DNA of 64,000 nt from Petrolisthes cinctipes. Taxonomy: Eukaryota; Arthropoda; Malacostraca; Decapoda; Porcellanidae. The stretch spans positions 372,001 to 436,000 of the forward strand of contig JAWQEG010001538.1 in NCBI GenBank assembly GCA_033782935.1. The letters run 5' to 3'. Under the pieces are notes generated by a model. That model saw only the letters and a list, made by a program, of their open reading frames with translations. It did not search any database and was not told where the DNA came from. The position numbers were made by a program, and so were the translations under genes. Shown piece by piece: positions 22,957-35,202 of this stretch (the first letter of the stretch is position 1; each line of letters starts with the position of its first letter).

Positions 22957-25900
22957 TTAATGTTCCAGAGATTCTAATTGGTTATTTAGATGTTGGGTTT
23001 GCGCGCTTTTTACCAATTTCTTTATTCTGTCTACATGAACAATATCATCCGCCTGAGTAAAATTATGCTTTATCTCAATTTTATTGCCTACTAGTGAGAG
23101 TACAGTGTACGGTCCCGTGAACCGAGGCAGAAGTTTCGAAGTTTGATCCGGTACTTGTAACATTACCTGATCACCTGGAGTGAAGGTTTGCGTTTTTGCT
23201 TTATTATGCTGCCTTATACGCATTTTATTTCTGCTAGCCTGTAAATTTTTTTGTACATCATGATGTATTTGTTGAAATGCAACTCGCTGTCGTTCAGCGT
23301 AGTCGTCCATGTTGTAGCAGGGCCTCTGTGTGGGAATTGTTATATCATATGGAAGACGTTTCTGCACGCCAAATATTATTTCATGAGGAGTCTTACCCAC
23401 TGTTTCCGTTTTTGTAGCGTTTATAGTACAGACTGTCATATCAATCCAGTCCTCCCATGTGGAAGGGATTTTATTTATTGCCCCCCGAAGTACTTCTAAT
23501 ATTTTACGGTTTTGCCTTTCTGCTAACCCATTAGATGCAGGGTGATATGCTAATACAAACGTTTGCTTAATATTATAAAACTCAGATATCTTCTGTAAGA
23601 TACTGTTACGAAATTCCTTACCATTGTCTGAAATAATGATCTTGGGACATGTAAATGGAAATATGAATTTGGATATAAATTTATGTGCAACTTCTTCAGC
23701 CGTTTTCGTTTTCAGTGGAGCTACCACCAAATACCTAGAAAAATGATCAACCACAGTTAATAAATAATTCGAGCCCTGATGTGACTGTGGTAGTGAGAGT
23801 AAATCCATTCCTACTACTTCCTATGGTTCACTCGGCATTGGATATTCCCCTAATGGAGCTGGTCCAATTGGATGTCCTTTATTTGCATTGCATGTTTCGC
23901 ACTGAGTGATATGTGTTTCAACATCTACTTTCATTGTATGCCAATAGTACCTCGTACGGAGAGTGGACAGAAATCGATCTCTCCCAGGATGTCCTGCTGC
24001 ATTATGATATAAGGTTAATACTGAGGGAACTAATGATCGTGGTATTACTATTTGATCAGTTTGAATGTTACGTTTTCTAAGTTTCCTGTAAACAACATTA
24101 TCATAAAGGGAAAAGTTATTTATGCTAATGGGTAATTCCTGACCATCATAATCATCACCTGAGTTTAATGAGTAATTTATCGCTTTTATCATAGAATCCT
24201 GTTGTTGATGTATACGAACCGCATTGAAGTCAAAGTCTATGGGTGACTTAGAAACTGAAGAGACAGGATGTCTGCTTAAAGCATCTGCTACATGATTTAA
24301 TCGACCTGGAAGGTATTTAATATCAATATACGGTTGAAATTCCTGAATTGTTAGATACCATCTGGCCAATTTCCCCGTGAGATTTTGAGTTTTCAGGAAG
24401 CCAATAATCGGTTGGTGATCTGTAAAAACTTGTAAAGGATATCCCAACACGATTTCCCTGAAGGTACGAAGTGCCCATACTATAGCTAAAGTTTCCTGTT
24501 CTGTTACAGAGTAACGAGTTTCCTGTGCATTTAATATTCGAGAAGCATACGCAATTACCTGACACTGACCTTTAGCAATTTCTTGCATAAGGACAGCGCC
24601 TAAGCCTAATGAAGAAGCCTCAGTACAAATGATAAAAGGTAACGAAAAATCTGGATACGCAAGAATTGGAGCTGATACCAATTTATCCTTTAGTAATTCA
24701 AAGCTCAGCTGTTGTTCAGGCATCCATACAAAATCTGCATTTTTCTTGAGGAGATTATTTAGGGGCTTTGCTATTTGGGAAAAATTTCTTACAAAGCTTC
24801 TATGATAAGAACATAAACCCAAGAATGACTTTACATTAGTTGCATTTTTTGGAGTAGGGAATTCTTTCATTGCTCGTATTTTGTCAGATTGTGTATGGAG
24901 CCCTTTGCTATTGATGGTATGTCCTAAAAATTTTATATCCTGTTTAAGAAAATGACATTTAGACATTTTAAGTTTAAGGCCAACCTGATGCAACCTATGC
25001 ATAACCTTCTTTAATGTTTCTAAATGTGAAGGCACGTCCTTTGAAAAAATAATCAAATCGTCTAAATAAGCAATGACTTCATTATTGATATCGCCAAAAA
25101 GAAAATTTACCATACGCTGAAATGTGGATGGAGCATTACATAACCCAAATGGCATACGGGTGTATTCATAATGACCATGGGGAGTACTAAATGCTGTAAT
25201 GGGTTGACTTTTATCATCTAATGCTACTTGCCAGTTTCCACTGACTAAGTCTAAGGTGGAGAATATCATAGGTTTTGTTTCACCAATGTTAGACAAAACA
25301 TCTCTCAATAGAGGGAGGGGATATTTATCTTTAATTGTAGCATTATTTATTTACCTGTAATCAATTACTGGTCTAAATTCACCATTATTTTTTGAAACCA
25401 AAAACATAGGGCTGTTATAAGGGGAGTGATAATTCTTAATAATGCCTTCATCCATCATTTCATTCACCATTTTATTTACCACTTTCTACCGACTATGAGG
25501 TAATCTATAATATTATGCTCGAGTATAAATAGGGTGAGGGGATGTTAGGGTAATGGTATGCTTTATAATATCGGTTTTTCCTAAGGATTCACCAGGTAGG
25601 GCAATCGCCTCTCGATATGTGGCTAAGATGTCGATGAGATTATCACGATAAAGTGGAAAATCACTGCCATGGACAACATTTCTAAGTTGTTCCCTTACAT
25701 GACTGTCAATTTGATTCCCTTCGGTAAGAACCGATGCAATATTTCCTTGCGGTATTTGGTCTAACTTCCATCTGTACAGATCACATAGATATGTTCCCTT
25801 TTTCACCTGAATATTGGTAGATGGTTTATTAAAGAGATAGATAGTAGCAATATTACTATTACTTACATTAGTTAACGTAGATTCTAATCCCAAGTTATTT

Positions 25901-26541
25901 ATTTTCACTGACTCTATTAAGGATAGAACACTAGTATGTGGCTGTACATGAGATGGAAGCTTTACCTTCAATGCATGGACGAAATTTGGAGTTAATATAG
26001 TATTACATGCAGCAATAGCCTTTATGATAATGGAGTCATTCCCATCATTTGTATTATAAATAGAGTAAACGTTACTTAAATAATGGCCAGGACAATCCTG
26101 TATTGGAATACTTTTATTTTTGAAACGTATTATTTTATATCCTGGGTCAATGACAATGTCCTGCCTCATAATGTCTGATAGTCCCAATACACCGTCTGTT
26201 GGTAGATCATAATTCCGTATTATATAGAATTTTATGTTTATATGGTTAGTTCCCTTTTCTAACCTTACAGGAAGGGTTAGTGTCCCTATGACCTGTAATT
26301 TATTTCCTGTTATGGCTGACAATTCTATGTCAATGGGCTCTATATTATTATGTAAATGTCGCTGTGGATTTAAGTTGCACAATCTTTTAAAGGAAATTTC
26401 AGATAACAATGAAACTGCCGCGCCTGTGTCTATCATTAAAGAGGTGTTACAATGTAATACCTGTACAGGGATTGATAGTACATTATCGGTGGAGGCGACG
26501 ACAGGGTTTATGGGACGTACTACTTTCTGGGATGTTGACAT
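22957..26541 (-). pseudogene. Gypsy pro-pol, single frame with four stops
   Basis: About 1,195 codons in one frame. Protease motif IDTGAAVSLLSE is at residue ~35; RT covers ~350-560 with PFGLCNAPSTFQ and active site YLDDLI (~492). RNase H has CTEASSLGLGAVL, where the usual first Asp is Glu, and FTDHQP. The integrase HHCC zinc domain includes CETCNANK (~880); core residues are D in GMDLL, SDNGKEF (~970) and GLAERQN (~1005). A GPY/F module (RFTGPYTVL, ~1143) is present. Stops are at about 25513, 25488, 25352 and 23821, with no frameshift seen, so decay is slight. The chosen start is the first ATG (26539-26541); the frame extends slightly upstream and differs from that of gag. Confidence 0.9.
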
Positions 26542-26657
26542 TTCGAATATTGCGGTGGTCTCGTTTCGTACCTCGTGTTTCTTTGCATTTCTTCTTTCAT
26601 TCTTTTAAGCACCACACATTCATCTGAGGAATGTGAAGTGGACTCATGTAAATGACA

Positions 26658-27704
26658 CTATTTATTGGAATAAGAATACTTATTACGTTTCCATTGATAA
26701 TTCCCCTTAGAGTTATGTAAGAAATAACAGTCACTGGTATAATGATTAGTTTTGTTACAATGTTTACAATATTTCCTTTGTGACTTCCCTTGATTTGATG
26801 TGGCACTAGTATTGAAAGTCTTCGTTTCCATTGATGGAGCCACATGTAATGCACGAGGTACGCTCTGAGATTCTTTCATGCTAAGTTTAGAAGCTAACTT
26901 GATTAGTTTGTCAGTTGGACCAAATGAATGTTTAGGAATATCCAAACGATAAGTTTCTTTTAACAGTAACGTAAATTGGACATATTCTATTAATTTAATA
27001 GTATTATCTAAGGTAATCTTCCCATTTTGTACCTAAGGTGAGGACTTTAATGATTCTTTGGCATCTAAGGCTAGGGACCCTGCTAAGGCAAGTGCTTTTG
27101 CTGGATCATGTGCAGTTATGTTATCTGCAGTTGTTTTTGCCATTCTTTGGACCCATGACAATGACCCATGGAGCTGACCATCTCCAAAAATATCTATGAG
27201 TGACTCTCTAAATGTATCATATGATGTTAAGTTATCATGGTCAGAAAAAGCACTGGCTGTTAGCATATAACTAGCGGGGATATCTGGTGCAATATGACCT
27301 TGCACAAATCTAATCTTATCTATATCCAGTCTAATTTCTGCCTGACAAAATGCATCCTCCAAATGTCGCAAAAAGAGATGAATTCCATATCGTGGATCAT
27401 CTCCCGTATATTGCTTTAAATAATTGGGGGTTGGTAATACTCTCACTGTTTGAAATTGGTTATGCATAGCAGAGGAAGTTTGGCTAGAAGGAGTAGGGTT
27501 AGAGGCATTAGGAGATTGTGGAGAAGTGGCCATGATTGGAGAAGATACAAGATGATATGGAATACCAGATCGAGTTTTAGAAGGAGATAGGATGGAAGAA
27601 GCAGAAGGTGATTCGTATATGTCGGCACCAGGAATAAGACTTTGGGACACAGGGGATGAATTTTCTAGCCCGGAGCTCAATGAATCATTGGTAGTGGTAT
27701 TCAA
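26658..27704 (-). pseudogene. Gypsy gag, one in-frame stop
   Basis: Capsid protein of the gypsy element. It reads from 27704 through a TAG at 27033-27035 and on in the same frame to 26658. The N-terminal 80 residues are Ser/Pro-rich, the middle is capsid-like (YGIHLFLRHLEDAF), and the C-terminal part has one zinc knuckle CKHCNKTNHYTSDC (CX2CX4HX4C, about 26740-26785). About 349 codons in total. Pro-pol follows in another frame. Confidence 0.8.
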
Positions 27705-28760
27705 TGTTAGGTTTGGGTCGTTTGGATGTTTAATGGGGGGAAAATATGTCGAAGCTCTGCTTCAACTTAGTGAAAGTATTCTTTTTAGACATCAAATGAG
27801 GAACCTATAACTTTCTAACATGTTCGTGAACAAGTGGAAAATAATGTAATGTACTTTGTAAATGTACCTACTTTTGTGTAGACTGATGCTGCAACGACGA
27901 TGACGACGATGTGGTGAAGAGGCGACGACGGTGAAGTGACGAAGCGATGATTTAGTTAGCTCGCACACTAACACACTAACAGTCGTTATTGGAGTGAAGA
28001 TGATGAACGTTGACTTGCCTTTACGAGAGAGTTTACGTAAGAGGTGTCAGCTTGAAGGTGATGGAGTGATGGCGTTGTCCTTACGAGAGTATTTACGTAA
28101 CAGGATCGCCGATATGGTAGTGATGAAGTGATGATTGTTTGTTGTGAAGTGGATGAGGTCCCCTTGTAGGTTGCGTTGCAGTTATCTTGGAGCAGGAGAC
28201 CCCTGTAGGTAATTTACTTGTGGCATAAATCTCCCTCGTTAGAGGTCGTAAGATTATCACCACTGAAGGAATTGCTTGAGAGAATTTACAAGTCAATCCT
28301 TACTTGTTCTTGAACAATGTTAGTCTCTGTACTCCTGTGAAGTTTTTACCTTGCAATTTGCCTTGTTGCAAAAACACCGCTGCCATCAAAATGTACCAGG
28401 CCTGATTTGTCTCTTCGAAGAATCTGGTACATTACCTTGTTCTGGAGTTGGTGTAGTTGGTTGTGGTTGGTTGTGGTAGCTAGCTCGGCGGCGTTGTGGT
28501 GTTCAGTCAAGGTTGGAAATAAACTTCAGTAAGTAAAATTAAACTTACTTTATTTATTAATACTAAGGGAGTTTTGTGCCCTGTCTTGGCTTATGTTAAT
28601 GGAGTACAGAGAAGATGTCTTTATGCTGTTACGATCTTCAGTCCCTAACTAAAGAGATCCTGGTCCGTTTATATTCATTCTGTACTTGGAGATGCCAGTA
28701 CTGTCTGGATACATTATTTCCTCTTTGAAAAAGGGGTGGAGGTCTATTTAAGCTCCACCC
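27705..28760 (-). promoter_or_regulatory. Gypsy 5' leader and possible LTR
   Basis: Non-coding sequence upstream of gag. Read on the minus strand, a TTAAATAG box near 28750, an AATAAATAAAG signal near 28540 and a sequence TGATGGCAGCGG near 28380 (a possible primer-binding site) lie in the order expected of a 5' LTR. Without a second LTR this is inference. GACGATG iterations occur near 27895-27935. Confidence 0.35.
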
Positions 28761-28763
28761 AAT

Positions 28764-28768
28764 TCTCT

Positions 28769-28861
<93 letters not shown>
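28764..28861 (+). repeat. (CT)n microsatellite
   Basis: About 98 bases of almost pure CT with one TTC interruption near 28793. Confidence 0.95.
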
Positions 28862-28865
<4 letters not shown>

Positions 28866-28867
28866 TG

Positions 28868-29034
28868 AGTGAAGAGATGACAGTAAGAGGGGAAAAGTTT
28901 GTGGTCTGAGAACTTCCGGTGAATGTGGTTTAGAGAGATGACCCTAAGAGGGGAAAGTTTGTGGTCTGAGGACTTCCGGTGGTTGTGGTCTGGAGAGGGG
29001 AAAGTTTGGGGTCTCATGAGGACTTCCGGTGGTG
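28868..29034 (+). repeat. Minisatellite, three units of about 50-62 bp
   Basis: Three successive units share AGAGGGGAAA(A)GTTTG, GGTCT, and GACTTCCGGTG. The units begin near 28870, 28931 and 28990; the third is shorter. It lies between the CT run and the resumption of the RTE-like LINE. Confidence 0.85.
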
Positions 29035-30440
29035 TCCTGTACACAGGAAAGCAGAGTGAATGAGGCTTTGATGAAGGTGAAGATGGGTAAAGCATCAGGA
29101 ATAGATGGAGTGTGTGGTGAGATCCTGAAGTGTGATGGTGAGATAGTGGTTGAGTGGGTGTGGAAAATGTGTGGACTGGCATGTTTGAAGGGAAGTGTGC
29201 TGATGACTGGAAACCAGGAATTATAGTTCCTCTGTATAAGGGTAAAGGGAAGAGAGGAGTATGTAGTAATCACAGAGGGATATACCTCCTTAATGTAGTA
29301 GGGAAGGTATAGTGTAGGGTTGTGATCGAGGGAATAGTGAGAACAACTAAATGGGTGGGTGAGGAGCAGGGTGGGTTTAGGAAGGGAAGGTGGTGTGTAG
29401 TCCAGATTTTCTCCCTGAATTGTGCTGTGGAGAAATGGCAAGAAGTTGTATGCTGCATTTATGGATTTGGAGAAGGCATATGACAGAGTCGATAGAAAAG
29501 GTTCGTAGAAAGTATTGAGAATATATGGAGTGGTTGGAAAGTTCCTAAAAGCAGTGAAGAGTTTGTATGAGGGTGCAAGAGCGGCAGTCAGGTGGGAGAA
29601 TGACCATAGTGAGTTCTTTAATTTGAATGTTGGGTTGAAGCAGGGGTGTGTGATGCCCTTATGGTTATTCATTGAATATATGGATGGATTTATGAAGGAA
29701 ATACAGGGAAAAGCAGTGGATGTTGGTGTACCTCTGATAAGGGAAGGGAGGGAGTGAAAGTAGCCTATGCTGCTGTTTGCTGACGATGCAGTTCTTTTGA
29801 GTGAGAGTTGCAGGGTTTAGTGAATATATTTGGAGATATGTATGAGAAACAGAACCCGAAGGAAAATTTGGTGAAGAGCAAAGTACATACCACCTTACTG
29901 CCTGTGGCTGTACCCCATTCAAAGACTATAGTCTTTGAATGGGGTACAGCCACATGCAGTAAGGTAAGGTTGAATGGTCAGGTTATGGAGAATGTCAGCT
30001 CATATAAGTATTTGGGGAGTTTGATGAGTAAAGATGGGAGGTTAGAGGATCATGTGCGGGAGAGGTTACAACAGGGAAGAGGGTTGTAGGAACGCTGAAA
30101 GCAGTGACAAGGATTAGAGCGATGAGTATAGAAGTGAAGAAGACTTTACATGATTATGTGGTAATCCCAACACTGACATACGTGAGCGAAGCGTGGACGA
30201 TGATGGAGAGATAAAAATCAGGAGTTAGAGGTGTGGAAATGAGGTACCTGAGAGGCTGAGATGTGCATGTTGAGTAACGTGGAGAGATAGACTGACGAAT
30301 GAAGACGTACGTGAGCAATGTGGTGTGGATGTGCTGGAGAATGTGAAAAGGAGCACCTTGAGGTGGTTCGGTCATGTGGAGCGAGAGGTTGGTTAGGAGA
30401 CTGTACGAGAGAGAGGTGGAAGAAAGAAGGAAGCCTTCTC
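29035..30440 (+). pseudogene. RTE-like LINE, RT part
   Basis: Resumes with EALMKVKMGKASGIDGVCGE (about 29060). RT motif A FMDLEKAYDRVDRK is near 29458, motif B LKQGCVM near 29636 and active site FADDAVLL near 29778. Then SYKYLGSLMSKDGRLEDHV (about 30000) and a C-terminal LRWFGHVERE (about 30360). Many stops and frameshifts. A 72-bp palindrome lies inside (29893-29964). The element ends near 30440 at a junction with an I-like LINE fragment. Confidence 0.8.
29893..29964. repeat. 72-bp palindrome without loop
   Basis: The arms meet at GACTA|TAGTC (29928/29929). The left arm starts CCTTACTG and the right arm ends CAGTAAGG, with one mismatch in 36 bp. The right arm fits the LINE reading frame (VFEWGTATCSKV), so the left arm looks like an inverted copy of it. 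Confidence 0.9.
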
Positions 30441-30890
30441 CCGACTCCGTCACCATCGAGGAGACCCTCAGTACTTGGATGCTTTTTCAAAAGGCAAGGA
30501 CTAATGCTGAACGAGTATTGAAAGAAGCCAAGAGAGAAGCTTGGTTAGCATATTGTTCTCCTCTCTCCTCAAAGACTCCTTTCATCCAAGTGTGGAGACA
30601 TGTCAGGAAGATTACTGGCAAATTTTCTATTCTTTCCACTCCTGTTTTCATGAATCTCTTGCAGATTAAATGTGAATGATCTTGAAGTTGTCTGCATTTT
30701 GTTGGTGTATCTATTAAGGACACTAAAGAATATTCATCAATTTGAATAAGGCAATCTCATCTATACATCTTCTGGGGGAGAGTCGTACAATATCCCATTC
30801 TTTGTTCCAGATTATCTATCAGTTCTGATACAGAGCCAAGATTTGTCTCCAGGCTATGATGGTATTCCATATGCCTATTTTGTCACATGC
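30437..30890 (+). pseudogene. I-like LINE linker fragment
   Basis: Reads FQKARTNAERVLKEAKREAW (about 30484), then FIQVWRHVRKITGKFS (about 30580) and, after stops, SPGYDGIPYAYF (about 30847). This is the endonuclease-to-RT linker and first RT block, resembling LINE B but a different subfamily. It is cut at both ends. Confidence 0.7.
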
Positions 30891-31429
30891 CGGACTATTC
30901 CTTTTCGTTTTTATGGATAATAATTATATAATAGAAGTTCATGTATTTGTGAGTTTCCATCCTCCTGGGGTTAGGCTGGACCTGTATGAGATCATAATAT
31001 ACATAACATCATATCTGCCTGGCCTCCTGCGCATGCAAAGACGTTAAATGGACGGCTCACTTAGTATTGAGAAAGATGCATTTACTTGTAACCGGTCCAG
31101 TATACGTTTCGTATAATGCCCTCTACCTATGATGACTATATTATATCCATAAAATAATTTATATGATAGAAATTTTATTTTTTACTAACCAACACCAGGG
31201 CACGGTTTTCTATTCCAAGACAGGCAGTTTGTACCCATTGGATCTTGAGAACATGCGTCTGTCCCTGTCCATACTGACGCTCTCTAATTTATTCTAAAAA
31301 AGGAAACTTTTTGTGAACTGGAGTTAGGTCGTACGTAAAAAGGTAAAATACAGTATCTATTTTTAAATATTTATTCGACAACAACAGTTATGCCAGAATG
31401 ATTGGCTACAGTTATACACTTTTGTTATT
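30891..31429. other. No gene seen
   Basis: AT-rich; no open frame or repeat structure recognised. Confidence 0.5.
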
Positions 31430-31576
31430 TCCAGAACCTTATCCCTGGACGTAACCGCGGTTTCAGTTTACGTCCTGTAACTCATCAAGTGTTTATGCTT
31501 TTGCATATGGTGGATTTGTTTCATAGTGGAGAATCTATTACTCAAGCTTGTCAAAGGAGTTGTGTACCACACTAAA
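31430..31576 (+). pseudogene. Possible transposase N-terminal remnant (HARBI1-like?)
   Basis: After an acceptor-like TTATTTCCAG (31424-31433), a frame reads NLIPGRNRGFSLRPVTHQVF and ends at a stop near 31575. The spacing of GR.RG.SL.P..Q before a helical region recalls the region ahead of the catalytic domain in HARBI1-type transposases. The stretch is short and the match is by eye only, so chance is possible. Confidence 0.25.
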
Positions 31577-32287
31577 TAGCTTCATTTATCATATAACTTC
31601 GCTTCGTTATTATAATGGTAGGATTTAATCATATAAGTTTCAATATGCAGAATATCTTCGAACTTCACCGACAAACTTGGAATTATATCCCCTATTGAAT
31701 ACAAACCGACTTTATAGACTCTTGCCAAAAAAAAAGTTATTTTGAAAACAACGTGGGAGCCCAGTTCAATTCCCTGTTCGAAACCGAACACCGGTGCCCC
31801 ATCCCTCCCTGCCTCCATCTCCCAATTACACATCAGTCAGTGGACTGACTGATGTGGAAGGGGGAGACACGGGGCAAGGCAGGATTAGTCTTCCGATAGG
31901 GATATAGTCCTAAAGTTTGTTGATGAAGTTTGTATACTGGCTGTTTAGTATACAGGATGTTTCAAAATTCGTTCACCAGGTTTTAAGGGTAAGTTATGTA
32001 GTGGAAAATAAACAAATTATATTATATACAATGTGTTCCAGAAATACGTATGATATGTAACGACTGTGTTGGTAATACTGTGGGAGATAGAGAGGAAGAG
32101 GGGTGGTTTCGATTTACAAAACATCGACTCCCCGACTTCATCCCTGATAATGAATACAAGCATCAACGCGACTGCAGTTTCGATTGGAATAACCTGCGAA
32201 GTCTCGAACCACGGAACAAACCATTATAGCTGAAACGAGCAGCACTGTCGAAGATTCTCTCACAGGCCATGTTCATATCGTGGTATG
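31577..32287. other. No gene seen
   Basis: Contains a TATACAGGATGTTTCAAAAT motif near 31960 that resembles ends of mariner-type MITEs, but no matching second end was found. Confidence 0.4.
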
Positions 32288-32501
32288 TACAGTTGAGCAA
32301 GTAGAAAGCGCAAGTAAAATATGAGTGTAAATGACCACATCTGGCTACCACTCAAAATTTCAGTCAGTCACGTTCCACTTTACATTGGCTCTGGAGTCTT
32401 AGTGATTAATTCATAAAAATACCAGGATTTACTACAAAGAACTGAAAGATATTGCCATATACACTCATATTTTTCTTGCACTTTCTACTTGCTCAACTGT
32501 A
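32288..32501. mobile_element. MITE, 214 bp, TA-flanked, about 43-bp TIRs
   Basis: The left end TACAGTTGAGCAAGTAGAAA and the right end, reversed, TACAGTTGAGCAAGTAGAAA match for about 43 bp with few differences. TA at each end indicates a Tc1/mariner-type element. Its right TA is also the left TA of the next element. Confidence 0.9.
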
Positions 32502-34474
32502 CTATTGGCCACAAGTATTAGTACCCACCTCTGTTTTGCTTCAACCAGAATTCATCTGGTAACACTGACTCGTATGTCCAGATGTATGATATCCTTCTGT
32601 TCCCCCTCTTCACTTTCCCTTCACATGAATAAGGCGATATATATCTGTAGCTATTTACTTACATTGTGGCGATATTCTATAATTAGTGTGCTTTATCCCT
32701 TCATTCTGTCAAACTATTTACTTTGATGTCGCTTTCATTTGTTAAAGATTAAGAGAACTGGTCCCCCTCCATCTTTCTTTCCCTTCTTTAGCTCCCCCTC
32801 CCTCATCCCTCCCCCCTCTTTCTCTCTACTGTTCCCTCCCACCTCACGCTATCTCTCCACTGCCCCCTCTCTCCCCCCTCTGTCTCTCCACTGCTCCCTC
32901 CCACCCCCTCTTTCTCTCCATTGCTCCCTCCATCCCCTTCTCTACCTAATAACAGGCGCCCTCCATCCTCATATGTCTCTCTTCTTCCCTTCCTCCCTCT
33001 CTTCTTCATTCCCTCAACTTATCATCTAACTCTCTCTATCTGTCGTTTTCCCTTTTTCTTTCCACTTACTCACACTCTCTTCTCTCCTAATCACTCTCAT
33101 ACTCTAAATGTTTTACCTCGTATTGAGTTCGAATTTCTTTCGTATTTATTGCTTTTATCTATGAGTAGCGTTTTCTAACTTCTTCCTTGTATCTAGTGGT
33201 TTATTAAAAGTATCATTTGTAGTCTGACTTATATTTTTTAGTGATATTTGAGTCTGATGGATCAGGAAATTAAAGAGTTTGTTTATCACATGGGTGGACT
33301 CCACATTTCTCCTAGACCATCTACTTTCCATCATTCCAGTCTAACGATAAGTTGGAATCTTTTTAGCCTTGCTCATTAATATTTTCAAATAACAGTGTAA
33401 AATATATTAAAACTCTCTCTCTGCTTATGTTTATAGAGCGGCGCAAGATCAAAATCAATCAGTGGTCCGCACCCCTGCATTCCCAATACTGCTAACATTA
33501 ATTTAATTTAATTTCTGATTCAGAAAGAAAGTGCTAATTGAGTAAAGAAGCTCCTTCACAAATATAGTTATTCATATTGGATTGTGTGTACTGATGTTAA
33601 AACTATGAATTATTTTATCCGTATACTGTAGGGGACCTGGTATTAGTTTATTACAGTTGTAGTGAAATGCAGTGGTATCAATATAGTGTTAGGCACTGTC
33701 ATGATATGTTTCTTGTTTTTTCTTAATTAAATACTATGTTATTCCTAATCTTAATGCAACTTTTATTTCTTTAGTTTTTACACATGTTTTTTTATGGTTC
33801 CAAACATTTTTTTACACATTAATTTGACAATTGATTTATAAAAATTTGTTTTTATGAAGCTAAGGAGAAACGGTGGACAGGCACGAACTGACCAGAGGTG
33901 GTTGAATCACATTTGTTTTCGACTTCGTTCGGCTGCATGAATCTTTCGAATCTTTAGGTTTGAAGCCAAAGGATTCATACTCATTGTAATACTGTTTTCT
34001 GTCCTTGGCTGCCGTCAATACCCTGCCAAATTAGCAAAATTTTTCGTGATAGAATACAAGGGAACTACACATTCGTAGGATCGATAAAATTATTATCCGC
34101 CGACTTGGCTGAGCTTAACTTATCTGAAAACGATCCAGATGTATTAATACCTTATTTCCGAGAATAAATGGTTCTGTGCTTACTCATGTTAAAATCGTTT
34201 CCTTGGATTTATATAAGTTCAAGGAAACCAGAGCACACCAATGTCTAAAATGGGAATAGTAATACTTGTGCAGCTATGTTGAACAAATATTTTTATGCAA
34301 AAACGTAAACATTCGTAATTATTCGTTTACGGTAAACAAGGGTCATGTGCTTTAACCAGGGTTGTCGAGTGTTTGCAAAGGTTTGAAATTACTTCATGAA
34401 TTTTTAGGTGAAAAAAATAATGTGGCTAATACTGAACTTTGTGCTCAGAATTAGAATTATAACTAAATAACACA

Positions 34475-34526
<52 letters not shown>

Positions 34527-34946
34527 ATCGAGGGAGGGAGGGAGGTAGGGAGCAAGAAGAGACAGGCAGGGGGAGCGAGGAGGTAGCAGAGGAGACAGAG
34601 AGGGAGAGTGGTAGCACAGGAGACAGAGAGGGGGGAGGGAAGGAGCAGGAGACATTGAGGGAGAGGAGGAGGGGGATAGGAAACGGAAACCTCAATATAT
34701 TCATTAAAAAAATCATTCTAATTTCCCAGTATATACAGTTTGACTGAAGAGATGTATAAACCACAATATTCATAGAATATTACTTCAAGGTATATACAGT
34801 AAATAACTACGAGAATGTGAAAGGAAAGTGAGGTAGGAAATAGAGGATATCATACATCTGGACATAGGGGACGGGGTTCAGTGTTACCAGATGAATTCTG
34901 CGTTAGGCAAAACTGAGGTGGGTACGAATACTTGTGGCCGATAGTA
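32500..34946. mobile_element. DNA element with long TIRs, TA-flanked
   Basis: The ends are inverted: left TACTATTGGCCACAAGTATT, right (reversed) TACTATCGGCCACAAGTATT. The match runs about 100 bp at high identity, then patchily for 200-300 bp, including pyrimidine-rich (32760-33110) versus purine-rich (34480-34680) flanks. The interior is AT-rich with no transposase, so it is non-autonomous. MITEs abut both TA ends. Confidence 0.8.
34479..34524 (+). repeat. (GA)n microsatellite
   Basis: About 46 bases of GA repeats followed by degenerate GGGA-rich sequence to about 34680. Confidence 0.95.
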
Positions 34947-35158
34947 CAGCCACAATCAAATAACCAACAACACTTTTCTTCCATCGTGCAAATAATTCAG
35001 TATCATATAAAAATATAATCATATAACACCTTATGTCAACTCAACCACCTCAATTATTATTCTGAGGTACTGCAAAGTCATACATGTGTTGTTCTTTATT
35101 ACCAAGATATATTCTACGATGGAAGGAAAGTGTCGGTGGATATTTGATTGTGGCTGTA
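34945..35158 (+). mobile_element. MITE copy 1, 214 bp
   Basis: TIRs begin TACAGCCACAATCAAATA and end (reversed) TACAGCCACAATCAAATA, about 47 bp each with several mismatches, flanked by TA. It abuts the long-TIR element at the shared TA (34945-34946). Confidence 0.9.
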
Positions 35159-35202
35159 CCTCCTCCCACTAGTTACCACTACATTATTAGACACATGGCG
35201 GG

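Larger units (their letters stand above)
22680..29034 (-). mobile_element. Gypsy retrotransposon with env-like start, inserted in the RTE-like LINE
   Basis: Minus-strand Ty3/gypsy element. Reading leftward it has a leader and possible LTR (28760-27705), gag, pro-pol and the start of an env-like ORF. The 3' part of env and the 3' LTR are absent, since the element stops at the LINE junction near 22680. No LTR pair could be seen by eye. Gag and pol are in different frames; pol is one frame with four stops. Confidence 0.8.

Noticed and set aside
28764..29034. CRISPR-like array
   Set aside because: Units are contiguous and degenerate with no unique spacers, in a eukaryotic TE context; it is a minisatellite.
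32739..33178. Open frames in pyrimidine-rich sequence
   Set aside because: Pro/Ser-rich translation is a by-product of low-complexity CT-rich DNA; the same holds for 34404-34773 on the minus strand.
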